Shown here: piece by piece, positions 29,672 to 38,965 of the stretch
How positions within the stretch are numbered: position 1 is the stretch's first letter
Layout of the letters: every line of letters begins with the position of its first letter
The notes under the pieces: model-generated
Seen by the model: only the letters and a program-made list of their open reading frames with translations
Databases searched by the model: none
What the model was told of the DNA's origin: nothing
Translations under genes and position numbers: made by a program
Source: Leidyana gryllorum EB-2025a
Lineage: Eukaryota; Apicomplexa
DNA: 64,000 nucleotides
Assembly: GCA_048772705.1 (NCBI GenBank)
Contig: JBLWGC010000133.1
Span: 1 to 64,000 of the forward strand
Reading direction: 5' to 3'

Positions 29672-31047
29672 ATGGAATGATCGATATCAGGGCAGAGTCA
29701 GATGTCGCTACATTCGAGCTGAAACGGAACATTAGCCATTCAGATCGCCGGGAATCGTGGAGACAGCACACTATCGAACACCAAAGGGGGACCAAAGCGC
29801 CGCTGAGCACTAAGCGGTTTTGCGCCACGGCACAGCTCCGATTCCATTCAGAATCTTCTGAAATGAAGTCAGGCAAACGCTGCGTGGACTCTCACCGATT
29901 GTGGGTTGCAGCGCTCCCATTATTGGGTCCCACACGTCTCAGACGAAAATTGGACGTCAGATCGGCCTCGGGGCATTGGAGGAGCCCCGGGCCAGGAGGG
30001 TCGGCTACAACTACAAACGCTTCCGCTCCTCTTTGCTCAGTAGGAGCAATGAGGCTCTGACATACCGAAGGGGGTCCCCCAACAAGGGACTTACCAATGT
30101 GTGGGGATCGAGATACGGTGCGGTGAGCGATCTGCGACGCTCACTCCCTATACAGAGACGGCGAGTGGAGTGTGATGTGTACATTTAATGAATCGGTTTT
30201 GTCCATCAACATGAAAGTAACACATACACAAATGTCTGTCTACGAAACAGACTCCCGCCGATCTGATCGACCGACGAGACTTTGACGGATTTCTCCGTCA
30301 AACTGTGAGCGTTTCCGCCACAGTTTTCCTCATATGAGCTCTCCGCTCACAGAGTGAATATCAGATAAATAACGACAACGACAAACCTTGTTGAGTATAG
30401 ATTCATTGTCGCTTCTGCCATCGCACTCCAAAGAGCAAATGCCGCGTGGAGCGATATGTCACTTCGCTGCCGACCGCAAGAAACGGTCGACAGCCACCAT
30501 CCTGCCTCACCTCCCACCGAAGTTGGTGGTGTTCCCCGACTGCGGGGCGCCGGAGATCATGAATCATCCCGCGACCACGGCTACGAGCGTGGCCACCACC
30601 ACTTCTTGTGAGGTACGAGGTCGCTTCAAGCGAGCCACTGCGAACCCACACGACAGTGACCGCTGATGAGCGGTACACTGCCGCTTTTGGCGTATTGAGA
30701 AGAGATTGAGAGGCATCACTTTGGAGAGGGGTGATGACTTCTTCGATCTCTTCTGATGGAACCTTTACGTCAACAGCGCGGAGACGTCAGATAGCCGATA
30801 GCTTCAGTTTCAGATAGCATTTTGATCAATCGCTGGCGTCCACCGCGACCATTTTTCCACAACGTGTGGCAGTTGGAAGAAGTGACTTCTACTCCGTCAA
30901 CGCTTCGTCTCGAAGGGAAATGACTGTCGTTTGCCAACGGCAGTGTCTCTCCTGCGTCTTCAAAGAGTGAAGTGTTCATTGAACGGCATCAGTGGGAATT
31001 CTTGGCGGTCACTTCTTCTCAGACTGACGCGAGCCCAAAAATTCCGA
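29672..31047 (-). repeat. Right inverted arm
   Basis: 1376 bp, reverse complement of the left arm. It contains the same hairpin set (~30230-30355) and the open frame 29677-30060. The outer end is at ATTCCGA (31041-31047), after which similarity stops. Confidence 0.9.
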
Positions 31048-31237
31048 TTTTCTGAAATGATTACTCGTGTTAGTGGGGAAAACGTTTTGATTCTTCATTA
31101 TGTATTTGGGGGCGATGGAATTACTGATCTCCAATCTTACGGTTGGAGAAGGCCTTTCCAGCGACACGAGTGTTGTTGTACCGACCAGTCTTGATTTTGT
31201 CTCCCACAAGTCATGCACTTCAACGACGAGTTGGTGT

Positions 31238-32521
31238 TCAACTATAATCTTCTGAGACCAAACGGTCTGCCATTTCCCTGGTTTCCTCTGTTGGTTCTCT
31301 TTGATGTTCCTCTTCCATTTCTACCTCCAACGTCTCTGGATTTCCACTTCTCATATATGCGGTGGTGCCTGCGATTGCTCCGATGGCCAGGAGGCCGGCA
31401 GCTGCACTGCCGATCGCGATGGCAGTGGTGTTATCACCCCCTCCGGTCGGGGGCACTACGGGTGGCAGGATGCTGTCGTCTGTTGATGATGAGGCTCCGG
31501 TCGAAGACGGGAATCCGGTAGAACTAGCCACTCCCGTTGAGCTGACACCACCTGTGGTGGGCTCGACGGCAGGTTCAGAGGTAGACGGGAGAGTTGGTTC
31601 AGTGGTGACAGGAGCAACGGTGGTGGTAGTGGTAGTTGTTGGGGGAACGATCTCCTCAATGGAGCACTCGAGGTCCAGAATGCTATTCTTGATCGCGTCC
31701 ACGAGTCCCGAAGCGCTCATTTCGAAGGGTACAACCAATCCAGTTCCCTTGGGAGTGTGCATCCAACTCTCATCAAAAATGGCCATCTTCCACCAGTGTA
31801 CCAGCTGACTTGTCAGATGCTCAGATATGAGCATCAGCGGGTGCACATCGGCGGCCTGAAGGATGTCGGCCACTTGGCTGATGGGGGGGAAGTCTCCCTG
31901 GAGGGTGCAGTCAATGCCATTAGCCAAATTGGGGTTCGCGGGGCCCGGCAGAGTGGTTGCGAGTTTCCCCTTGGCATCGGTGACGGTCAAGAGAATGCGG
32001 ATAGCATCGTCACGGTCACCAGGCTTGGAATAACCGGCGTCAGAGCCAGCAGAGAAGGCCATGGCTTCGAAGGGGTCTTCGGGATAGTCGCTTCCTCCTG
32101 AAGTCAACCCACTGATCTTCGAGGCAATGGTCCGCACAGCTGCGATATCGTCAGTCATTCGCAATTGCTGCTGATAACATATCAGATTGGGGTAGCGACT
32201 CTGTGGTTTGTCAGCGAAGGTCGCAATGCCCGCCCGGAAGTCAGCAAACTCGGCCGAGAGCTCATCCAAAACTTGGGGGAGTAAACGTCGGCTGTCGACC
32301 AACAAGTTGTTGAAACTGGTCGTGCCATCCTGGAGGATATACAATTCTAACGGCCGAGAACGAGTACAGTTCCGGTCAGCATCGGAACCTGAGCCGGTCC
32401 CAGTGTTGCTGTTGTCCACCATATCCGGATGTCGGGCCAGGAAATCAGCCACTTCTCTCTTATCGGCACTTGTAAGTGCTTGGCCTGCGGCCAAGCCGAT
32501 AACTGGCACCAGCCACTTCAT
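31238..32521 (-). CDS. Integrin-beta-like I-domain surface protein (array member 6)
   Basis: Single exon, 427 residues. Signal peptide MKWLVPVIGLAAGQALT; entry motif KREVADFLARHPDMVDN; I-like domain with LELYILQDGTTSF, FRAGIATFADKP, DPFEAMAFSAGSDAGYSKPG, IRILLTVTDAKGKL, PGPANPNLANGIDC, DFPPISQVADILQAADVHPL and LVHWWKMAIFDE. A Thr/Pro/Ser stalk, a Gly/Ala-rich membrane segment (IAIGSAAAGLLAIGAIAG) and a ~45-residue acidic tail follow. The tail starts LEVEMEEE and ends RLVSEDYS. Very close to member 7 in domain and tail, so a recent tandem duplicate. Confidence 0.85.
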   Translation of the reverse strand: MKWLVPVIGLAAGQALTSADKREVADFLARHPDMVDNSNTGTGSGSDADRNCTRSRPLELYILQDGTTSFNNLLVDSRRLLPQVLDELSAEFADFRAGIATFADKPQSRYPNLICYQQQLRMTDDIAAVRTIASKISGLTSGGSDYPEDPFEAMAFSAGSDAGYSKPGDRDDAIRILLTVTDAKGKLATTLPGPANPNLANGIDCTLQGDFPPISQVADILQAADVHPLMLISEHLTSQLVHWWKMAIFDESWMHTPKGTGLVVPFEMSASGLVDAIKNSILDLECSIEEIVPPTTTTTTTVAPVTTEPTLPSTSEPAVEPTTGGVSSTGVASSTGFPSSTGASSSTDDSILPPVVPPTGGGDNTTAIAIGSAAAGLLAIGAIAGTTAYMRSGNPETLEVEMEEEHQREPTEETREMADRLVSEDYS

Positions 32522-32640
32522 ATTTCTTCACAAGTCTTGCTGCGAACTAAACGTGTTCCCACACAATGCACATTACATTCACGTCGGCAACATGCATTTT
32601 TCTCCCGCGACCATTTTGTCCTCCACGTGATCCGCCTCGT

Positions 32641-33891
32641 TCAACTGTAATCCTCCGACACCAGACGGTCTCCGAGTTCCCGTGCCTCTTCATCTGCTTC
32701 CTGATGTTGTTCTCCCTCCATCTCGACATCAAGAGGTTCGGGAGTCCGGTTCTTCAGATAGGCCGCAGTTGCAGCCACAGCTGCCACCGCGGCTACGCCG
32801 GCGGCCGCGCTTCCGATTGCAACGGCCGTAGTCTTGTCGCCGCCGCCTTCTTCCGTGGGTGGTGTCACCACCACTCCAGCTGATGAGGACCCGCCACCAG
32901 TGGGCCCCACGGGAGGTTCAGTGGTAAAAGTCGGATCCGTGCTCCCTCCACTCGGGCCGGTTCCAGCTGTGTCTGTGGGGGCGACGGTCGACGGAGTGCC
33001 GGTGGGAGGAGCGACTTCTTCGATGGAGCAGTCTAACTCGAGGATACTGTCACGAATGGCCTGTAAGAGGTTCCCACTATTCATCTGGAACGGCAGCACC
33101 AACCCGGTACCCTTGGGGGTGTTCATCCAGTTCTCGTCAAACACCACCATCTTCCACCAGTGAACGAGTGGATGTGTTCTCTCATCAGAAATTAGCATCA
33201 GAGGATGGATATTCGCCGCCTTCATAATATCTCGTACTTGCGTGATCGGTGGGAAATCAGCGTCAACAGTACAATCAATCCCGTTGGCCAGATTGGGGTT
33301 GTAGGGGCCCGGCAACCGTTCTGCCGTCTTCCCTTTGGCATCCGTGATAACCATCATTATGCGAACGGGTTCTTCAGGCCGTTCTCCCGGCTTGGAGAAT
33401 CCTGCATCCGAACCTGCCGCAAATCCCATCGGATTGAAGGGATCTTCCGGTATGTCGTTTCCGCCGTGAGTGAGTCCTGCGATCGTCGAGGCTGCCGCCC
33501 GCACCGAGGCAATGTCGTCGGTCATTCTCAGGTACTGCCAGTAGCAAATCAGACCTGGAAACTGGACTTGGGGCTTATCGTGGAACACAGCCAGACCAGC
33601 ACGGAAGTCTGGGAACTCTTTCGAGAGGTCGTCTAGCAGCTGGGGAAGCATTGTGCGTACTTCGCCGAGAAGATGCGTGAAACTGTTGGTGCCGTCTTGC
33701 AGGATATACAGCTCCAAAGGCTTGCCTCTCGTGCAACTCGACCCAGAAGAAGATCCAGATCCAGACCCTGCCACAGTGTTGTCCACCATATCGGGATGGC
33801 GGACCAGAAAATCGGCCACTTCGGCTTTATCCTGCTCCGTCAGACCGCCTCCGCCCAACACCAATCCAAGAAAGGGGACCAACCACTTCAT
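32641..33891 (-). CDS. Integrin-beta-like I-domain surface protein (array member 7)
   Basis: Single exon, 416 residues from ATG 33891 (signal peptide MKWLVPFLGLVLGGGG); the 13 preceding open codons are not used. Same plan as member 6: ADFLVRHPDMVDN, LELYILQDGTNSF, FRAGLAVFHDKP, GFAAGSDAGFSKPG, VRIMMVITDAKGK, YNPNLANGIDC, DFPPITQVRDIM, LVHWWKMVVFDE. Then a Pro/Thr/Gly stalk, a membrane segment rich in Ala and an acidic tail (LDVEMEGE...RLVSEDYS). The stalk is less Thr-pure than in member 6. Confidence 0.85.
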   Translation of the reverse strand: MKWLVPFLGLVLGGGGLTEQDKAEVADFLVRHPDMVDNTVAGSGSGSSSGSSCTRGKPLELYILQDGTNSFTHLLGEVRTMLPQLLDDLSKEFPDFRAGLAVFHDKPQVQFPGLICYWQYLRMTDDIASVRAAASTIAGLTHGGNDIPEDPFNPMGFAAGSDAGFSKPGERPEEPVRIMMVITDAKGKTAERLPGPYNPNLANGIDCTVDADFPPITQVRDIMKAANIHPLMLISDERTHPLVHWWKMVVFDENWMNTPKGTGLVLPFQMNSGNLLQAIRDSILELDCSIEEVAPPTGTPSTVAPTDTAGTGPSGGSTDPTFTTEPPVGPTGGGSSSAGVVVTPPTEEGGGDKTTAVAIGSAAAGVAAVAAVAATAAYLKNRTPEPLDVEMEGEQHQEADEEARELGDRLVSEDYS

Positions 33892-34103
33892 ATTCTGCTG
33901 TCCACGATCACGCGAGAACACGCTAAACACATTTCAATAGACCCAACATGCAGCCGCGCCTTATCAACAGAGCTTCCACTCAGCCCAACGCCAAGTTATT
34001 GGCGCGAGAACTCGGAGACGCGTCTTGAGGCAAACGAATTCTCACTATATTTGGATATTTGGTTAATGACTCATTTGCGACCGCCACAAGCGGGGGGCTT
34101 CAA

Positions 34104-34784
34104 CTATAATCCGCGGAAACGAACCGACCCCTGCGAGCTCGCGAGCTTCCTTCTCGTTTTCTTGATGACGATCGCCCTCCAACCCAACCACGAGCGGATG
34201 AACGTCAGCTGTTCAAACGGGAGGAAACTCACCAGTCTGAGTGCAGTCGATTCTGTTAACCAAACGTGGTTCGCCGGAACCGTAAGTGTGGTCGCTAGCT
34301 TTCCCTTGGCGTCAGAGATGGTCATCAAAATCCGGATTGGATCGTTGCCTCTCTCACCGGGTTGCGAACAACCCGCCTCAGAACCCGCAGCAAATGCCAT
34401 CGCTTCGAAGTGGTCTTCGGGCAGATACGAACCACCGTAGGAAAGACCTGTGATGGTGGAGGCGACGCTGCGGACTCTTGAAATATCGTCGGTCATCTCA
34501 ATAAACTGGCGATAGCATATGAGGCCGGGGTGGCCTTTTTGAGGTTTGTCCTCGAAAACAGCAATGCCCGCTCGAAAATCAGCAAAGTCGGTCGCCAATT
34601 CGTCGTGATCGCGTACTACTCGTGTCACCTCCACCAGATCCCGGAGAACCACTGCCAGCACTGGTATTGCCACGCATATCAGGATAACGGTTCAGCTAAT
34701 CAATTATCATAGTTTTATCTTCCTCGCTTATCCCCTGCATTCATTGGCCGGCAGCCAGACCAATCAATCGCAACACCCACTTCA
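34104..34784 (-). pseudogene. Decayed integrin-beta-like gene (array member 8)
   Basis: Remnant of a member 6/7-type gene. At 34784-34740 a signal peptide like that of member 6 (MKWVLRLIGLAAGQ) runs into a stop. The I-like domain reappears from ~34600 (FRAGIAVFEDKP, AMAFAAGSEAGCSQPGERG, IRILMTISDAKGKL), shifts frame after the PAN of the PGPANPNLAN motif, meets another stop and jumps from the ADVHPL region directly to the cytoplasmic tail (EGDRHQENEKEAREL). The end of the domain, the stalk and the membrane segment are therefore deleted, and the last codons are again shifted. No functional product is expected. Confidence 0.85.
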
Positions 34785-35111
34785 TCTTCACTAATAACTG
34801 CGAACTCAGGCACGCGAGGCAGATTCCACCGTCAACTCAACATGCACTCTAGCGATCTCTCCTTACTTCACACACAACAGGACACAGTTACAATCCCAAA
34901 ACGCCATACATAACCAGTCACGTAAGCAATGGACTATTTGAGAGGCAAGCGGAATAATGTGCCGCCGGGACGACCACTTTGTTAACACTTCACAGAGAGC
35001 AAGTTGGGTACACCAGTTGATATAATACGCAAATGTTTGGCAGTTTTCAACTTGGAGAACACGCCACAGCCATAAAAGGGAAAAAGAAGGACGACTGAGG
35101 CATCATGAGTT
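34785..35111. other. Intergenic interval
   Basis: About 330 bases between the decayed array member and the hydrolase gene on the opposite strand. Nothing coding was found; it should hold the hydrolase promoter. Confidence 0.5.
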
Positions 35112-37618
35112 ATGCCTGTTAATGACACTCTTGAGGCGCCAACGGCTATCGATGCCGATTGGTTCCTCTGTTTCGAGTGTGAACTACGGAGTGATGCGGA
35201 GGGTTGCAATGAGGACACTGATGTCTATGCTGGCAATAACTTTGCCCTCTTGAACATCGACGAATATAAACAAGCTATCAATTCCGCCACCACTGCAAGC
35301 TCGCGAAGATATCGCCCCATCATCCCTCACGCCAGGCTCACGAGTACAGGATCCTCCCACAGTTCCCATAACGCGGCTCAGCGGTCCAAATCTGAACTCC
35401 CAACCAATCGACAGGTCTATCTGCCAGAACTTGCGCATGTAATGGATCCGTCACACTTCATCTGTGTAAGCAGCAATCTCGGGGGTCTTAACACACGTGT
35501 GTGCAACCTTTGTCCATTTCCTTCGGCGGCTCTGGTACCTTTCCTGACATTCGCATTACCTTTGACAGAAATGGCTGCTACGACAGCAAGTGGGAAGTGC
35601 TGGTGCCAGTAATCCTGGATGGCAGCATTCGTTGTTGTATCGGCCGAGAGGATACGTGTCTATGGACATGACGGAATGTCGAGATCCCCAGAGACTTGTC
35701 GAGTTGGCTTCGTTCAAGCCTTATCTCTTCTACCGCAGGATGCTGCAAAGCTTCTTGGATAATTGGATAGCCCCTCGAGTGTTGATACACTCCATGAATT
35801 CCACTTCATGTGTCTCCACACGGCCAAAAACTCCAAGTAGTGAGTCGGGTATGGACAGGACCCCACCGCCAGAAAAGGGAGAGGAGGGGCCTGCCGTACT
35901 GTCTGACTCGCTGCATGGTGTATGTTTCTATGTACCTCCGTTCTCCTTGTTCGCCACTCGGATGTCAGGTCGTGACATGAGAGATCTATCGACTCTTCTA
36001 CCCAATGAGCGAGAGCTGAGCGACTTGGTGGGCCGTGTTACCTTGGATTTCATTAATCCGAGGGCACCAGAAGATTGGTTGCGAAATATCGCAGCCGACC
36101 TCCGGACTCATCATACTGTTCCCCTTGCTACTTCTACTTTCTTTGGCCTGCCCTGGAAACAATGGTGCCGGGTCGTAATACGCTGCACAAATACTGCAGC
36201 TGGGACATATAAGAATCGGTCGTTGTCCGAAGCACTGTGTATGGCTGCCGAGGGGGGCGACGGGCTGGCTATATCTTCAGAAGAGTTCAAGCCCATATAT
36301 ATTGGCCTCACGATCCCGGACATACCTAAATCAAGAAAGTCCTTCCTCTCCGCCTCAAACGGCCCCGTGCCGGCACTCCCACTCCCCCTCCGACAAGTTG
36401 TCCCATCCACCAAACCCACCCCCCTACTGATGGAAGCCCACCGACGAGCTCGAGCTGTAGTATGGTTGGTGGGGGGTAAAGATATGCTGGCGTTGGACTG
36501 GCTGCCGTACATTTCCCGTAGTCTGCATTACAGCATCTCCAGGAGGGCGCTCGAGCATGTCGATAGCGGTGATGCCCAACACCATCCTTCCCACCATAGA
36601 TTTGATGTGAGTATGACGAATTGTCCTCTCCTCATCTCAAAAGCCTCCCCAGCGATCGGCCATCCGCTCCATCCATCATCCCGCCTACCTAATGTACGAG
36701 TACCCCGGATACGGCTTCTCCGCCCGGGGACAATCGCCAGAAGAATGTGTTGGAGCTGCGTGTGAGGTAAGGTACACATGGGGAACGCTTGGCCGGTGTG
36801 ATAGTGGCCCGCCAGTGGGGTGTCGAGCTCGGCGAGTGCTAACGCTGCGTATTGCAGAGTCTCACCGCGCTTTTGAAAGTGCAAGATGTGTCCTCGGACA
36901 TTGACTTGACGGTGGTGGCGTACTCACTCGGCTGTGGCATAGCACTGAGAACTTGCGTCGAAATTCTGCGTTCGCGACTCCAGAAGCAGTGCGGCGACAA
37001 GAAGCTCGGCTTACTACGCTTGCGAACTTTAGTATTACTCGCGCCGCCCACCACCATCTCAGCGTGTGCAGCGCATATGCTAAAGCTGCCGTCGCTGGTA
37101 CAGCCACTGGCCGTGAAGCTGTTCGACGCCGTCCAATCTGCCTCCATGGCCTGGAACAACCTGGAAACCATGAGGACGTTCTGCGATTTGGTAGTCCAGG
37201 GTAAGAAGAGGTTCGTGCTAGCCACAGCTCACTGTTGGCTTCTTATAGGACTACCCGACCGAGCGGATGCCCCTCGGATTTATGTATTACATGGAGGCAA
37301 AGACAATATGGTGTCGCCTAGAATGGGCCAAGCTGTTTACGAAGCGGCTGTTGAAGCATATAAAAGTGCTTTGAAGACCTTAGGAGAAGCTGTCGAACAG
37401 AGTCCCTTCAAGATTGCGCATACTCGGGGAATCAAAAGCGCTCTTAACAATCTCAAGGTGTGTGCGAATTGTTGTATGTTTGTTGGGTTCATGTCTGGCA
37501 GTTTGAGCTGGTCCCAGAAGCAACACATCTCAGTATTGTGGGAAATCCTCAATACCAGTCGCGTATTCACGAGCTATGTTACGATGCTCGTCAAGTGTCT
37601 ATTGTACGCAGTGAGTAA
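35112..37618 (+). CDS. Alpha/beta-hydrolase (serine hydrolase, ABHD13/17-like)
   Basis: Exons 35112-35465, 35569-36606, 36644-36766, 36858-37200, 37249-37457 and 37502-37618 (introns 103, 37, 91, 48 and 44 nt) give 727 residues in consistent phase. The C-terminal half is the hydrolase: ARAVVWLVGGKD (oxyanion strand region), YLMYEYPGYGFS, the nucleophile elbow VVAYSLGCG (Ser; the first Gly replaced by Ala), IYVLHGGKDNMVSP (Asp) and LVPEATHLSIVGNP (His). ABHD17-type enzymes have 'YDYxGYGxSxGxPSE', matching GQSPEECVGAA here. The N-terminal ~380 residues are not recognised, and the long first intron is the least certain part. Substrate (lipid or acyl-protein) unknown. Confidence 0.75.
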
Positions 37619-37743
37619 AGTTGCTCGCGTATTGTATTGCCAAAGTGCATGTTTTCTTCGATTGGGTTTTCCTTGAATGCACTGAAGGAACACAAACGTC
37701 ACTTGGTGGGAATCTTCACTCGACTACTTTTTTGTTCCACACA

Positions 37744-38238
37744 ATGAAGCTTCTCTTCCCTATTGTTTTTGCTGCTGGTGTCCTGGCCAATGGTCCTCTC
37801 CTCTCCCGACAAATCGGCCAGAGGGACCCGACTCCCGGCTTCGGTGACTGGATCACCAGACACATCATGCATATCAACGAGATCGGTGTCCAACGTTACG
37901 ATACGGCAACTAACATCATCATGCACCTGAAGCAGAAGATCTGCAAGGATACGGAGGACTTCATGCTGAAGAACAACCGTCCCCGCCATATTCTGGCTCA
38001 AATTGATGGCCTCCAGGTCACTTTCGAAGGCCAGAAAGACAAGCTCTGTCACTCTTACTTCGAGGATGCCTTACTGGTATGCTCGGAGATTGTTGATGCT
38101 GTCTACGGCTGGTGCAATGCTAAGCTTTGCCACACCTTCGCCTCTGGCTTGAACCCGAACTCCGCCTTCGACTACGATGTGTGTGTGGACTTTATCAGTC
38201 CCTCTGCCCCGATTGCCTCCATTTCCCTGAACATCTAA
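37744..38238 (+). CDS. Small secreted Cys-containing protein 1
   Basis: Single exon, 164 residues, with signal peptide MKLLFPIVFAAGVLANG. The mature protein is helical, with Cys in ICKDTEDF, KLCHSYF, LLVCSEIV, GWCNAKLCHTF and DVCVDF. No known domain. First of four consecutive same-strand, intronless genes for small secreted proteins. Candidate extracellular or host-directed protein, from secretion and position only. Confidence 0.7.
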   Translation: MKLLFPIVFAAGVLANGPLLSRQIGQRDPTPGFGDWITRHIMHINEIGVQRYDTATNIIMHLKQKICKDTEDFMLKNNRPRHILAQIDGLQVTFEGQKDKLCHSYFEDALLVCSEIVDAVYGWCNAKLCHTFASGLNPNSAFDYDVCVDFISPSAPIASISLNI

Positions 38239-38341
38239 GCAGCACTATTGCTAATATGGCTTCAATTCATTTTTGACTAATTTGTTTGCTGTGTGTGTCT
38301 CCCTTTGTTTCGCGCTCATCCAATAAAGTACAGACAGATCA

Positions 38342-38941
38342 ATGAATTTTCTCAAGACTTTCCTCGTGGTGACCCCCTTTGTAACTGCTGAGCATGCATC
38401 CGAAGCAATGCCCATTGTCTTCGCCGGACCTGCACTAGACCCGGACGGATTCTTAGCCCCAGACACGCGGACTGCCTTCGAAGCGGCTGTAGATGATAGT
38501 GCTTCTATTCCCCGTGACTTCGCGGAGTTCCTCCGGACATTCGTGCCTTCACAATTATCCAAATCTTTGACCAGTCAAGAAAGTCAGCAATTAGTCAACC
38601 TCCTGGAACGGACCAATTACGAGCTAGTGCGAGGTGTAGACGATATGAAGAAAGCCAGAGTCCTCAACCAGATACGGATCGGCATATTGGGATCTGTCCG
38701 ACTACACGGCGAACATCTTCGCGATCTATGCAATGGCTGGGATGAAGGACGAAGAGTTTGTCGATACATTTCTGCATTGGCCACTTATTATCTCTGGGTA
38801 CACATGTGTGGAGCTCTACAATACGCTCCTCTCATCAACTGGGTATGCAGCGTTTGGCCAACTCACTTATTCGAAGATATTTACACTTACGAGCGTCAAG
38901 CGGCCCTTCCTGACGATATATCGTCGTTCTTCCTCAATTAG
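38342..38941 (+). CDS. Small secreted Cys-containing protein 2
   Basis: Single exon, 199 residues; the N terminus MNFLKTFLVVTPFVTAEH is signal-peptide-like. A Pro/Asp-rich segment is followed by a helical C-terminal part with HLRDLCNGWDEGRRVCRYIS and WVHMCGALQ, a Cys/Trp spacing similar to the neighbours 1 and 3 (LC...C...W...C). The stop lies 24 nt before the next ATG. Family not recognised. Confidence 0.65.
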   Translation: MNFLKTFLVVTPFVTAEHASEAMPIVFAGPALDPDGFLAPDTRTAFEAAVDDSASIPRDFAEFLRTFVPSQLSKSLTSQESQQLVNLLERTNYELVRGVDDMKKARVLNQIRIGILGSVRLHGEHLRDLCNGWDEGRRVCRYISALATYYLWVHMCGALQYAPLINWVCSVWPTHLFEDIYTYERQAALPDDISSFFLN

Positions 38942-38965
38942 CACACACGTGTGTCGAGACACAGA

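Larger units (their letters stand above)
26489..31047. mobile_element. 4.56-kb structure with ~1.38-kb inverted arms (candidate long-TIR/foldback element)
   Basis: The sequence at 26489-27870 returns, reverse-complemented, at 29672-31047. The core stretches I compared by eye are about 95% identical, falling off towards the outer ends. Outer ends are abrupt: TCGGAATTTTTGGG starts the left arm and its complement ends the right arm. Between the arms lie ~1.8 kb with the single-exon gene 28046-29518. I see no transposase domain and no convincing target-site duplication. A foldback-type element, a composite element or a local inverted duplication are all possible. It interrupts the adhesin array. 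Confidence 0.6.

Noticed and set aside
26489-31047. LTR retrotransposon
   Set aside because: The repeats are inverted, not direct, and no reverse transcriptase, integrase or primer-binding site is visible.
35500-35672. Alternative plus-strand frame reading GTFPDIRITFDRNGCYDS and ending at a TGA
   Set aside because: It looks protein-like, but no AG acceptor can reach it. The frame used for the hydrolase is open for 346 codons across the same place.
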